A stretch of 64,000 nt of DNA, taken from Aurifilum marmelostoma. Taxonomy: Eukaryota > Ascomycota > Sordariomycetes > Diaporthales > Cryphonectriaceae. The notes below the pieces were generated by a model, which was not told the origin of the DNA, ran no database searches, and saw nothing but the letters and a program-made list of their open reading frames with translations. Every line of letters starts with the position of its first letter. Within the stretch, counting starts at the first letter, position 1. Shown one piece after another: positions 1-12,118 of the stretch. The stretch lies in NCBI GenBank assembly GCA_027559495.1, contig JAMXSV010000004.1, forward strand, positions 485,001-549,000. Direction: 5' to 3'. Position numbers and translations under genes: made by a program.

Positions 1-1855
1 AGACGGCTCGTCGGGAACCTCTCGAGAGGTCCTCTTCAGGGCTTGGGCTTCTTCCCCCTTGACAAGAAAGGCGCCGATGCCCATGTTCCCGGTCACACCC
101 TCATCAAACCCGCCGACGCTGAGCGACAGGTTTGCACAGGGCCATACTTTGCCCTCGAGGACAATCTGGCTCAGTAGATGCTTAGCAAGCCCGAGCAGCA
201 TCTCCTTGTCGATTGGTTTTCCCTGAGGGATTGGACTCTGTCTGGATTTGGTCTGGCCTCCGTGGCGATGGTGAAGGTTAATGGTCCGAGGGCGTCTCTT
301 GTTCTCGAGGACACCCTCCTCGACCAGGCGAGAGAATATGTCGCCCACGAAGATGCGAAGCCATTTGATGGCCTGTTCGGTGCTGTTGATGCTCGGCCTG
401 AATGATTTGGCCGACAGCATAGACTTGATCTGGACTCGGGAGTTGACCTCCGACTGGTCGATACCCCTGATTGTGTTATGAACCCAGCTTCCAGTGTCGT
501 CTCCCAACTTCAGCTTGAGCTGCTCGATGGGCACCAACAGGAGCTCACTGAGGGCGTCGGTGCCAAAGGTCTGCGCGACCTGGTCGCCCAATTTGCCGCC
601 TAAGTTGCGTATTTTGGTAAATTTGAAGCCCGACAGGAAGTGAGCTATGGCGCGATTTCGGACGACTGTCTGCCCATTGGGTTTCTTTGAACCAGAACCG
701 AGCTTCGAAAGCATCTTATTTTGGGCAACGCCTGCCGACTGCGCCCGAAACTGGGGGTCAGCTGGTCTCGTTGCAGCCTGGATAGGGGGTTTTGTTGCTT
801 ACACATGTGAAGTTCAACCTGCCACGGATAGCCGCCCTGACCTCCCTTACAATCTCTGAGCCGATCAGGATTGCCACGTCGTCCCAGTCCGGGTCGTCAG
901 TTTCAGCCTCTGTATCGTCCAGATCCACAAGGGCGTCGGCTTTCCAGTCCAGTGCAGTGATGGACGGCATGGGAAGCTTTTCGGTAGGATCATCGTAGGG
1001 TGGCGGGCGGCTCAGCTCAGGAAACCGCTCCGTCATGATGAAATGTACCTGGGCAGACAGATCAAGAAACTGGAAGACGTGATCTCAAGATTAATGCTTT
1101 TTTCGCTTCTTCCCACAGGAATCTCGAGGAGGAATGTGATGATCGGGGGCTAGCACTCACCACTTCATCGATAGATGCTTTCTCGACCTTTTGGAGATCT
1201 GCCGGAAGTGACTCCTTGATGACGGACAGGATGCTCCTCGACTGCATCCGGTACCTGCAGGACTGAAGCATCAACACGATGTGACTGCACCCTACAAGCG
1301 GCGGGAAGGGAAGAGCAGGAGAATACTCACGGGTCTAGGGAGACCTTGTCAGTGTTCACAAGGGGGTCGTCTCGGTATGCCCAATTCTCCTCGCCCTCCC
1401 GCCACGTCGCGACGTGCTGACAGATCAGATTCTCGCAGAGCTTCTTTGCCTCGCCCATGTCATGGAATCGCCCAACGCCCTTGTCCCTGGCAGGGTAGTT
1501 GACAGCAATCAAACCTGACCTGATGCATATATCAGCATTTCGTGTCTTCCAATTGCTTCCTCATCTCTCTAGTTCAGAAGTCTTTTTCGAAGGGAAAAGA
1601 GTCACCGTACCACTGCTGAACAGCCAGGGGTTGGTCGTCAGGGAGGTTCAGGCGGCGCATCTCGCATTGCGCATAGAAGGCATCCAGATCGATATGGGCC
1701 ACGACTCGGAGGGGGCATGATGTTGAGTAGGATGCCAAGTGGGCAAAGTTGCGATACGTGAATCTGGATCGCTGGCGTCCAGGAGCGCCAGCAGGCGACG
1801 ACTGCCTGAAGCTTGGTGGCGGTGACGACATGGCGTCAGGTGACGGTGGTCGCAT
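1..1855 (-). CDS. rad30: DNA polymerase eta (Y-family translesion polymerase), C-terminus cut off by window edge
   Basis: Y-family polymerase that copies past UV lesions such as thymine dimers in the nucleus. Five exons read in phase: 1606-1855, 1331-1514, 1161-1254, 803-1069 and 1-738, giving 511 codons before the window ends. The palm motif HIDLDAFYAQCEM follows a short Pro/Ser-rich N-terminus. QQWYGLIAVNYPAR is restored across intron 1. The second catalytic motif SIDEVFLDLS is restored across intron 3. SAGVAQNKMLSKLGSG and FKFTKIRNLGGKLG mark the palm/thumb helices. The HHRHGGQTKSR stretch lies in the little-finger domain. The start is the ATG at 1855; an alternative Met lies eight codons in. 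The C-terminal ubiquitin-binding zinc finger and PIP box expected of the family would lie outside the window. The gene is transcribed away from the next gene. Identity is firm; exon ends are inferred. Confidence 0.93.
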
Positions 1856-3042
1856 TCAGGTGCTCATGCCGATTTCCAGGGACGCATGATGGGTCGAGCT
1901 GGGACAAGAGACATCGAGTAAGTTCTTTCAGGGCCAAGGACCACAGGACTCGGTTTGGATTTGGTGGGAAATCGTCCATTGAATGAGGACGACGTTCATG
2001 ACGGGCGTTTAGGGGACTGAACAACCCCTGCACTTTTTGGTACAGTAGGCGCGTCGTAGCGTTAACGGATTTGCACTTTGCAAGTCATGTGTCAATTGAT
2101 AGTGCAGTGCCCCCAGCACGGGGGTACTGACTGCATCGACGCCAACCATCTCAATCAACTTCTCTCCTTTTTGGCCATGATCCGTCCCAGGGCAGTTCAC
2201 CACCGCTCCTCAAGGAGCAGATGCGCCCAGTGCCCTGGCTCAAACACATGGTGATGCCTCAAGTGCCAACGGGCTAGACACTGAAGGTCCACTGTCCCTG
2301 CTGATTCCATGGCCCCACAGCGCGCGGGCACCACCGCCAACCACTACGAGCGTCAACACAGCAACAGCGCGCTCGATTCAACCAAAATCGGATTCAATAT
2401 CCAAGCAGAGATCGACCGGATGCCTGGAGGAGGCCCTGCCTCTCCTCTTCTCCTTTTTTGTCTAATTCTTTCGTCGCCCTCCATGCTGGTGCTGCTGGGT
2501 GCTTACAAAGTAGGTACTCGTGTTTTATTCTGGTGGCTCGAGATTCATGCCGTCGTCTGCCTCTCTCGGTCTTGGAGAAAGGAAGTGTGACGCTGAAGAC
2601 ATTCCTGGAATGCTCTGAGTTCCTCCCTGATGCGAATTCATGGTCTCGAATTCAACTGGTGGCATTTCATGAGCACACATGATCTTGCCAGCTATTACTA
2701 TCTTGATATGAACCGCCCTGGCGAGAAACTTCGAGAGCATGGGTGGTGCGCCAACCTCTAACCCCATGGATCAGGCCAGATTCCAAGAGCCGCAATAAAC
2801 AAATCCGACTCAATCCCTAGTTCGTCCAAGATGGTTATGCACCAGAGGCAACAGTCTGCGCAGCTACCCCTACTGCATGGAACGTTGGGCCTTCCCTAGC
2901 CATGGATGGGTTGCACGCGTTCAAGACTAAGCCATGCTTAGATGTGACGTCGTGTGTACAGTACCTGGTGCGGCTCTCCGCCTCAGGACCGCCTTTCTCT
3001 CGAGCCCTGGAAGACATCAGGTCTGGTCTGCCAGGGCCATAC

Positions 3043-3043
<1 letters not shown>

Positions 3044-3083
<40 letters not shown>
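3044..3083. repeat. (TGC)13 trinucleotide microsatellite
   Basis: About 13 perfect TGC/CTG units in a noncoding spacer. Depending on frame it would encode poly-Leu, poly-Ala or poly-Cys, and all three frames are open over it, so the ORFs that cross it are not evidence of a gene. CTG/CAG arrays of this purity are prone to length change between strains. Confidence 0.9.
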
Positions 3084-3085
<2 letters not shown>

Positions 3086-5383
3086 CAGTGTCGTGTCAAA
3101 TGGCCTGAGAGCAGTCTATCTGTCCTCTCATCCCTCTATCGCATCACATATTCATTTGGGGAGGGTGGGGGGTTCTTCTGTGTTGGAGGATGGTGGGGCC
3201 TCCCTCCCCTCCCCCCCCCCCTCTCTCCTCTCCCTTTTCCTTTCCTTTTTTTTTTTTCTTCACAAAAGACCGCCTTCTTTTGAGAGGGGGCGCTGCCTTA
3301 CTATTTGTAAAGTCAGGGCAGATACCCACACGGCAATATGACTCCCATTCATGGCCGCTTCTTTCACTGTTCTAATAATCCTGGCCATGCTTGCCAAGGG
3401 CGGAAGCGGTACAGTCACTTACGCAGCAGCCAGCGGCCCATGTGATCTCTGTCTCGGACGAAGTAACAAATGTTGATGGGCTGAAGGGCTGTAAATTTTG
3501 ATTTTTCTTTTCTTTACTAGCGCTCAGAAAGGAGCCGCACAGTCTGTTCCCGTCGGGCTGCTGTCTTCCTTCACGATACGTGTGCGTTCCCGAGCCCCAC
3601 ACACATTGAGCGAAGTTGCCATGGACACGATCGACAATCATTGAATACTCTGAGACGACAACATCCATAGCCCTATATCAGAATCTCAAGTTTACATCCA
3701 GAAGATTACTTTAGCCTTCATGCCCGACACCCACCGGGCGACCTAAAAATGGAAGTCTCGATCATCGCCTCGGAAGTGGTGATCGGGAATGATCAGAAGT
3801 CTCTCGTCACTTTCTACCCTGCCCATATCCCTTTTGTCACAATCATCGTCCTCCGCCAAGAACAATTTGCTAACTTTAAACCGCAGGGCGAGCCGAGTTA
3901 CGTGTCCGGGATTTGCCCGAGAGAGGGAGGGGGGTTCCCTTCACTCGCCCACAGTCCGCTGTCGGGTCGTGATCGCAGATAGTGACGCAACGAGGGGTTC
4001 TCGGAATCTCGACAAGAACACATGGTCTAATCTGTCCTAAGATTCTTCTGTTCTCTGTCGTGCATATGCACGGTGTCAGATGACTCGGGACCAGGGCCAA
4101 AAGTCGACCTCTGTTGGTGCAATAAGGCTTTGGGGCACAGCATGCACCACCTCTGAATTATGCTTGGGGTTCCTGCCGTCTGATCTTAATAAACTCTCAA
4201 GAGATAGTAGTCGACTGGCTTCTACTATTCTCTATGCGGATTTGATGTGTCATCAGGATATTGAAGAGACAGGTGCGCGAGAAGGCTCCGGGCCACCTGG
4301 TCGATCCGTTCACCAAATCAATAGGCTCGGAACCGCACTACATTACCAACAAAGACACACCTACACTCGTATCGCTGTTTATGGGATCTGGATGTACATT
4401 GTTGAAGTGTCCCCTACATGCCTACTGGTACACCGAGACGCAGGGACGAAGCAGAACGGTTGCAAGCAGGTAACATCCAAGGAGTGAGCGAGGAAAGATC
4501 TGCCAGCGTGCTGATATCACCTTTTGAATAAGGCTGCTGTCATCGAGCGCTGAGCCCGGACACGTGTCTGGCGAATTTAGAAAAAAAAAATCGATATTCT
4601 TTTCTTCCCTTTGCTGTTCCTGTTTTCTTCTTCTCTCCTTCGTGGCGCCACCCGGCTCATCGTCCTGCGACGCCGCAGGCCCGACAGCCCTACGGACTAC
4701 CGCATGACGAGCACACTGGTGGCATCGTTTCTCTTCCGCAAGCCAGAGGCTCTAGCGCCCAGTTCACCCACCGGGATCTGTTTGTGGGCCATAGCTCAAC
4801 CTCTTCATCCTCGCAGGATGTCCTGCCCCCCTCCCCCCTCCTTGTTTTGGTGGCTCCATCTCGTCCTGGCCGACGCCCAACTACTCTACCAGCCTCCACG
4901 TTCCAGGGCTGGTTTATGGTGCACCTTCTCGATCCCATGCTTCCTATACTGCCACTGCTCCACATAATCTTCGGGCTCTTTTTATCACGCATACGCCACC
5001 CCCCCCCGGGATCCCTCCTCCTGGTCCTCGCGTGGAGCTCTCCGCTCTCCTCCCCGATCGGTCATCGTGTGCTGGGATAGCAACGATGCTCGACGCCGAA
5101 TCGTGAGGATATGGAGCAGACCACAGGATCCTTCGAGACTCCGACAAGCCCTGACTGAGGGCTCGGTGGATCCGCACCGGACTACACTTTGCCCTAAAAA
5201 GGGCTGTTGAGCCGTCGCCACCTGGTGAGGACATCATCTCGGTTGTGTTGAGGCTGACATTCGTCACAGATATCCGAACTGATGCTAGCACCTTGACCTT
5301 TCTCCTTGATCTCCCAAGCAATATGCGCCAGAGATGAGGCTCAATGACTGCTGTGCAAGGTGAACACGGCCCATAGTCACTTC

Positions 5384-5400
5384 TATATATATATATATAT
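5384..5400. repeat. (TA)8 dinucleotide run
   Basis: Pure TA run about 545 bp upstream of the small Cys-rich ORF at 5945. It could act as a TATA-rich promoter element or be a simple microsatellite; the sequence alone does not decide. Confidence 0.7.
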
Positions 5401-5944
5401 CATAGGAATGGCGATATTTCATGTCTTCTGTTGCTCAGATCTCAGACATACGAGGTTGTCACAGCATTCCTAGTCATCGCGGAGAACAGGACGCGACCAG
5501 TCAGTCAATTCCCTTAGCTTTGCGAATCTTCTCGTGTGCTTGCTTGTCAGCTTCCAGCCTCGTGCCTACGCATCCTAGCTGGTCCGGTGTTGCAGTGCTG
5601 TCCCCCCATCCGGCAAGGCCACACAATCTCAACCATCTCTAGTTTGGCTCAACATGTAAGGCCTCTCCTACTTGTATACCGCCTCCGTTGTCGTACATGG
5701 CGAATAGATACTGATACATCGTCCAGGAGCGGCGGGCGATTTTTCTCGAGCGCTGCAAGTCACTGGTACTGTGCGTAATAATCATGCTTTCTTTGTGCCA
5801 CTCGTGCCACCCGGTCAGGAAACAGAAAGAAGGAAGGAGATATCAGGGAAGTGTCCGCCGGGATTAGATAACTGACACACTAGCACGCATATCTACATAC
5901 CAGGCTGCCAGTGCAGAACGAGAAAAGGTAGTCTCCTTCAGAAC

Positions 5945-6124
5945 ATGAACAGTCCTAATAGCTATACCTGCGAGGACAGAAGCTGTGGTCATACACGGTG
6001 CCCAAGATGCCAGGCAGTTCAGCTACCACGGCACACAGGCAATGGCCACCCCGAGGCCTATGCATATGAACAGGGTTATGGCTATGATCAGAACCAGGGA
6101 TACGGCACCTATCAACAGCGCTGA
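5945..6124 (+). CDS. Possible small Cys/His-rich (zinc-binding-like) protein, 59 aa
   Basis: An ATG-to-TGA frame of 59 codons. Near the N-terminus it has YTCEDRSCGHTRCPRC, which follows a C-x4-C-G-H-x2-C-x2-C pattern. The C-terminus is rich in Tyr, Gly and Gln (YGYDQNQGYGTYQQR). The CGHxxCxxC ending recalls the many small uncharacterised zinc-ribbon proteins of filamentous ascomycetes, and the window has a second one at 19919-20083. The first zinc half-site would be expected upstream: an open stretch ending SHWYCA just before a possible GT site at 5775 could be joined in phase to an AG near 5931, but this exon is speculative. A C/T-rich stretch ending in CAG lies directly before the ATG and could be a splice acceptor. 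Function unknown; no neighbour suggests one. Confidence 0.4.
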   Translation: MNSPNSYTCEDRSCGHTRCPRCQAVQLPRHTGNGHPEAYAYEQGYGYDQNQGYGTYQQR

Positions 6125-6251
6125 GGCTGCTGATGGCCCATGATCGTCGTGTTGATGGAGGGTAGCTGCGACGGAGAGCTGATGACGGGGTGGAGCGAAG
6201 TGGGGGAGAGAGGACTCCTCGACAGCGCGGTGGCAGGGGGGACAGTGCGGT

Positions 6252-6283
6252 GGAGAGAGAGAGAGAGAGAGGGGGGGGGGGGG
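6252..6283. repeat. Compound (GA)n-G13 simple repeat
   Basis: A run of GA dinucleotides passes directly into about 13 consecutive G residues and then returns to GA. The opposite strand is a pure C/T tract. Such purine-only strands can form triplex or quadruplex structures. Confidence 0.85.
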
Positions 6284-8080
6284 AGAGAGATAGAAGGAAG
6301 GGATATAGGCATGAGGGCAAAGAGGTACAAGGACTGGGAAGGTGAGAGGGGGAGGGGGGCAACGTGATGCCCATCTGCCAGCACTAGCTCTTTGTTCGTC
6401 TCGAAAACTTGGACAGCCCATCAAACTCTTATGTAGCAGTAATTTCGACGTCTGACGCGCCGAGGCCTTGATCCTTCGTTTCGTGGCATGCCCGTGGATG
6501 TTTTGAAGAGCGTAGAGGAACCCGGCCTCGGGTGTTCTGGAAGACCAACCCTGCATTCGTATGTTCCAGACGCCCCGCCACCTTCTCGGCTGCCAATCCG
6601 ATACGAGGCCCAGTCCAGTGTCACAGCGTGTACAGATCCAGTGACACCGAGAAACTCGTCCATCCTAGCTGGATCGAGTACCTGCCTGGGACAGTTTTCT
6701 CTGCGCTCCAAGCAGTTTCCAGGTCAGGCATGAGATCCGCAGCTCTGCCTTGGAGTTCTACCACCAGCCTGACCCTCTTTGACCACTTGACCTCCAGAGA
6801 AGGGGAGGGGGGGCGGCCCTTTCACCAGGCAGACCTTCATTTCTTTTAAGCACACGATCCTCGGCCCTGTTTCTCTTGATTCCTGCCTATCCTGGAAGTC
6901 CCCTTGTTTCCACTGGTCCCCTATCAACATCGAGGCCAAACAGCCGCCGCGTCCACGATGCACAACGGTCAGGGCGCCAATATTGACAACAGTAAAACAC
7001 GAAAAGAAGAAATGAAACATGCTAACTGCAACTGCAGAGAGCCATGCGGTGCGGTTGCGGTCCCGTGTAGTAGTCACGAGCCCCGGGAGATATATGCAAT
7101 CACCCTGCATGCCCGAGAAAAGGAAATCAGAGAAGAAGAAAGAAGACCTGCCGGGGACTCCTATAGGTCCTCCTCCTCCGTGTTACCCATTTCTGGGGCA
7201 CGCAGCCTTGTCTCTGCTCCAGTGGGTTGGAGCCGCGGTGCTAGCTGCAGTGAGCATACATGCCCGAGCGTTAAGGTTGAGCATAGACAGCAGCAGCTAG
7301 TTTCGCGTGGTGAACCACGATGGTACAATCCTAGTCGCCCTTTATATTGGTGGTGGTCAGCATGTCTCTCGTGGCAGCGCATAATTCTCATAGCCAAGGC
7401 TGGGTGACACGCACACACCATCACCAACCACCGGCACCAGTAACGTGACAACGCTGGCCCCCATCTTCCCTCCATTCCTTCTCGTCCAATCCATCATATC
7501 GGCCAAATATCCTCGGCGCGGGCGAGATATGCCCCTTCTGATATTGTCCGAAGGTTTAAAGACAGGCCCAAGCTGCAAGGGGAGTGGAGGAGAAGGAGGA
7601 GCCCGGGGGGGGGCAGTAGTCTGCGATGGACAGGACCACGGGTGGCAAAAGTCCTAGAACGAGTCACGTCAATGTTACCCAGAGGCGTAAAGGACACCTC
7701 TAGAGCCTCAAGAGACAAGGCAGAATGGAATGGAGTGCCACAATAACCGGGACAGCGGAGAGAATGAGGGATTGTTGGAGGGGGGAGGTCGATCATGACA
7801 GACCCACTCAAATCTTGATGTGTGCCTGTGTTGTGTGCATGTGTGTGTGGGAGAGGAGAAGAGCTGAAAGTGAAGCGTATGATTGCAGGGTCTCAGCGTA
7901 CAAATCATTGGTTACCAGGCATAGTGAGACCTGCAGGAGACAAATGTGCCAGAAAAGAAATTTAAAATAAGAAGAAGTAAAATAACGGTCCACGTCTGCT
8001 GGTTGGTGGTTACTACATGCTGTGTAGGTGGTAGAATGGACCATACGTCACATTTTGTGAGATGGATCTTGCGTTGGGAA

Positions 8081-8093
8081 GGGGGGGGGGGGG
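8081..8093. repeat. G13 homopolymer run
   Basis: Thirteen consecutive G residues in spacer DNA followed by GA-rich sequence. It is one of at least nine G or C runs of nine or more in this window, all outside exons. Confidence 0.85.
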
Positions 8094-9137
8094 AGGAGGG
8101 GAAAATGGTTGGGGAGAGAGGGGGCGGTTTAGGGAATTGAACAAGAAAAATAGCCAGACACATGTTCGCCGAGGTGAGGCTGCAGGGCTGAGGAAGCTTC
8201 TGTCTCTCTTCTCTGCAGGCCAGTTCGGAAGCTTGTTGGTGAAGGCGAGAGAGAATGAGCATTGGTGCATGGCGCATTATGGCTGCCGGAGTGGAGTAAG
8301 TTTCCCTCCCTCCCTGGGTGGCCACTGGAGCTGACAAATCAGAAACAAGAGTAGACTCACACGAGTCTTGATGCATTGTCTACAGGTTTGAGTCAAAGAA
8401 TCATCATGAGTGTGTGTGAATGCAGACATCCTGGGCCCAACCTGCTGAATGCAGGCCGAGTCAAGAAACGGCAGTAGCAGTCCGGCTGTGGTCAGGGAGG
8501 GGAACTGGAAGGAGCAATTTCCAGGGTCAACCTTAAGGGTATTCTTCAGCGCCAGCAGGCACTATCCTAGTGGACCTTCCTCAACAACGACGACAGCATC
8601 GTCATCATCATCAAACCAACAACAATTGTCCATCCTTCTGCTGGAGTTGGGTCATTCTCCAATCCTACAGTATAGTGAGGCAAGATGCGGATATATTCCT
8701 TGTTTTTTCTTTCTTTCTGACTGAACACAATCTGGATCATGCACAACGGGAAAAGGGTTCATGCAAGGCAGTTTTGGCCGAGTCTCTTTGTCTGCCAGTA
8801 GTGGTGGATCCCATAGCCGCACCTGAGGGGAACAATATCAACTTTTGGTCGAGCACAATACCACCATCATCCAGCAGAAGGTGTTGCTAGACATTGGTCG
8901 AGGGTCATCAACCGCAGCACTTCTGCTACATACCCTTTTAAACACGACAAAGGATGGGTATACATGTGAATACACACGGTCAAGGCCAGCTCAAGCAGTT
9001 CGCTGCATATGAAGCTGTGATGTCTCCTCCTCCTCCTCCTCTTACTTCTTACACAGAATACATACCAATACTTACATATCCATCTTATAGAGATCATCGT
9101 TCTGGCAAGACTGCTCCCTCTATGAACCTTGACCATC

Positions 9138-11137
9138 ATGGCCAGATTCACCAAGACCACCACGGCCATCACGACCATGACGGCCCTCCAGCTTGGAACC
9201 GCCCTCCTGCTGGCTCTTCTGACCACCACCCTCCTTCACCTCTATCGCCTTGCATACCGCCGCCGCCCATACCCAGGTATCCCTTACAACCCGTCCTCGA
9301 CGCGCCGGCTCTTGGGCGACATCCCCGAACTGACGGCTGCCGCCCAGGCTGAAGGTGATCCCTCGCGCATGACCCGTCCCCAGTTCGCCCGCCTCGGCTC
9401 GCCCGTCATTCAGCTCTTCCTCGCCCCCTTCTGGCGGCCCATGATCTACGTGAACGACACCCGGGAGGTGGAGGACCTCCTCCAGAACCGCACTCGCGAG
9501 TTCGACAAGAGTCGCGCCACTATCGCTCCCTTCCGGCCTCTCGTCCCCGGCGCTAGCATCTGCAAGGTCAAAGGCCCCATCTGGCGCGCCCAGGTCCGCC
9601 TGTGGATGGACGTCATCTCCGTTGGCTATCTGCGAGACGTCGCCGCCCCCATCATGCACCGCGCCGCTTCCGACCTCGTGGCCCTCTTCGCCGCCAAGTC
9701 CGCTGCAGCACGGGGTAGGCCCTTCTGGGTCGCCGAGGACTTCAAGATTGCCACCTTCGATGTCATCTGGAAGGCCATGCTCGGCTCCGATCTGCGCATG
9801 GTCGAGGCCGAGACCGAGGCAGTGCTCGCTGCCGTGGGCAGTCTGCCTCGGCCTGAGGCCGGCCACGATCTGGACCAGCCGGCGAGCATGCCCACCGCGC
9901 CTCGCAGCGACGAGTGGGATGCCGCTGTATACTTCCTCTCGCTGATCCCGTCGACGCTCATGAGCCCCATTCCAGGCCTGCTACACTTCTGGTATTCCCT
10001 GACGCCGACATGGAGACGCCATTGGGCGACCAAGACAAGGCTGATGAGGGAGCTGATCGAGAGCTCCAAGGCGAGGTTTGCAGACCTTGGGGAACTTAAG
10101 AATGACGAGGCTATTGCTGAGAAGCGGGACGTCTGTGCTCTCGACAGGGCGCTGAGGAGGTTCGCGAAGGTCTCTCCCGCTGATATCTACCGCCCTACCA
10201 CGGATGACATGTACGATGAGCTCTTTTTGCTTTTGATGTCGGTAAGGAGAGAAAGTCCTTTTTTTTTTTTTTTCCTTCTTTTCTCTTTCTGATGTTGTTT
10301 GTTGTCAACTTACCTCCAGTCTTCTAAATGAGCCCCCTACCGGGGGCGCCGGTCTCAATGTCCCGCTCATCCGGTATTGTTCGCTGACATCATATCCGTC
10401 TCGAAAGGGCCATGAAACCACAGCCACCCTCCTAGCCTGGATGGCCAAGATTCTCACCCAGAACCAGGCTGAACAGACCAAGCTTCGTGCCGCCCTGCGC
10501 GCCCACTTTCCCGCAACACCCAAAACCCCAGATGTTCAGGCCATCCTGGCGGCCGAGATCCCCTACCTGGACGCCTCGATAGAGGAGCTCGTGCGTGTCG
10601 GCAACATCATTCCAGAGGTCGTCCGTGAGGCTTCGTGCGATATCGAGCTGCTGGGCCACCGCATTCCCAAGGGCGCCACCGTCGTCTGCAGCACCTACGT
10701 CTCCCACAAGCCCTTTGGCGACGACATTGTGCCCGAGTCCGCCCGCAGCGAGAACAGCAGGGCCAACAAGGGCGGCTATCGCACCGTCTGGGAGGCCGAC
10801 ATGACCGGCTATCACCCTGAAAGGTGGATGCGCGACGACGGCACCTTCGATGCCAAGGCCGTGCCGAAGCTAGCATTCTCAGCGGGTCCAAGGGGGTGCT
10901 TCGGTGAGTTGATTTCACTCCTGCCCTTGCCCGGTCACGGAGTTGCTTGCTCACCGATACCATGATGAAAAAAAACCAGGCCGCAAATTCGCCTCCCAGC
11001 AGTTCAAAATTATGCTTGTCGTCCTGACGCTCAACTTTGACTTCCTGCCCATCCCCGAGCACCTCGACAGCAACGACGCCTTCTCGAAGCTCACCCGGAG
11101 CCCGTGTCAGTGCTATGCCCGCCTGAAGCCAATCTAG
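9138..11137 (+). CDS. Cytochrome P450 monooxygenase, membrane anchored
   Basis: Haem-thiolate monooxygenase, predicted 585 aa, with three exons: 9138-10241, 10408-10903 and 10980-11137. The phase holds at both introns (166 and 76 bp). The N-terminus has a hydrophobic anchor (about residues 14-33) and then a Pro-rich hinge, so it should sit in the ER membrane facing the cytosol. The I-helix oxygen-activation motif is SGHETT, formed exactly at intron 1. The K-helix ExxR is EELVR (Glu428, Arg431). PERWM is the PERF-like motif. The haem loop FSAGPRGCFG ends at intron 2 with Cys532 as iron ligand and continues as RKFA. The start ATG at 9138 has a good context (ATCATGGCC); a second ATG at 9177 is possible. 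Substrate and CYP family cannot be read from this. The next gene is convergent and unrelated. Confidence 0.93.
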
Positions 11138-12118
11138 AACTGGGTGCCAAGTGAGCTGGCTGGTCGAGGCAGCAGGCGAAGCAGAAGGCCCTGCCCCTTG
11201 GATGTATATAGAGAAATAGGTACCAGTTAGCCAGACGGGTGTCTGTCTACCTTGTGCTGCTGATCTGTCCAGGCCTGTTTATAATCCGCCGCTGGGTATC
11301 AATGAACAACTACCACGCGCAGTGTGACTAGTAGAGCGTCGCTCTCTTGCCCAGCTTGCGTGAGGTGATCCCTCTCGTGGTAATCCACAAGCATTCGCAC
11401 AAGGGATGAGGTGGAAGGCATGGCAAGAGATACTGGGCCGATCAATCTCAAGATATCGGCGGGCTCAGTCTCGACAGTCGCTGGCGCGGCCTGCCCAACG
11501 CCACATCTCGAGCCGAGCTGGCTAGCTTTTGAAAAATGACCTTGGACGTATCCATCATTGGTTGTAGGCGCGCCCCGCGGGGTCAAGTCAGCTGGTTGAG
11601 CAGCGCAGAAGAGGATGGGAGACCAAGCTCAGACAAGATGCATGATCCGTCGATCCAGTTGCATTACAGGTTAATGTTGGCCTTTCTTCTCTCTTTCTCT
11701 CTCCTTTGCGTGAGATTTTATGGCACTGACCTCGAGAAGTGTTCATAGTACTGAGTATAGCTTAGGTGGTCATCCGAGCCGGCCCAGTCCACGTTCGTAG
11801 GCCCTAGCGACCAACACAGGAAAAAGTGCTAGTTCTTCGCCTGAAGATGCTTAAAATTGTTCACATAGTCCTCCAGAAACGTGCCTAGAGAGGGGTATCC
11901 GCAACAGTAAGTATAGCAAGGTGATAGTCCGGCAACTCCCGATCATCCATATCCGATACAAAATCCTTCCGTTCGCCGAAAGTGCTCTCAAGACGGAAAA
12001 CAAAACAAAAAAAAATCATGCAAATATTCCGATACAGGGGGTTTTTTTTTTTTGGGGGGGGGGCATATCCCAGAAATGTAAGCAAGACACATGTTGCTGC
12101 AGCAGCTGCGTGGTGCTA
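11138..12118. other. Convergent 3' spacer between P450 and palmitoyltransferase genes
   Basis: About 1 kb shared by two 3' ends. It contains a T12-G10 compound run at 12042-12063 that lies 56 bp beyond the palmitoyltransferase stop codon. No gene is visible. Confidence 0.6.
12042..12063. repeat. T12-G10 compound homopolymer
   Basis: Twelve T residues are followed directly by ten G residues. The same architecture occurs at 15080-15101. It is close to the 3' end of the palmitoyltransferase gene. Confidence 0.85.

Larger units (their letters stand above)
1856..5944. other. Intergenic spacer of about 4.1 kb, no supported gene
   Basis: Divergent spacer between polymerase eta and a small Cys-rich ORF. 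It must hold both promoters. Visible structure is a CTG/TGC triplet array (3044-3083), a C/T-rich tract ending in a long T run (about 3205-3257) and a (TA)8 run (5384-5400). Open frames here are short, overlap on both strands and show no recognisable family, so I call none of them. Confidence 0.6.
6125..9137. other. Intergenic spacer of about 3 kb, no supported gene
   Basis: Holds a compound GA/G tract (6252-6283), G runs at 7605-7613 and 8081-8093, and a CTCCTCCTCCTC stretch near 9027 that probably belongs to the promoter or 5' leader of the P450 gene. Overlapping open frames on the minus strand at 6023-6556 and 7912-8376 are made of Pro/Ser/Leu-rich translations of the simple repeats. Confidence 0.6.

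Noticed and set aside
2934..3341. Plus-strand frame with poly-Ala/poly-Leu
   Set aside because: Created by the TGC repeat, which is open in all frames.
9120..9866. 248-codon minus-strand frame
   Set aside because: Antisense of P450 exon 1.
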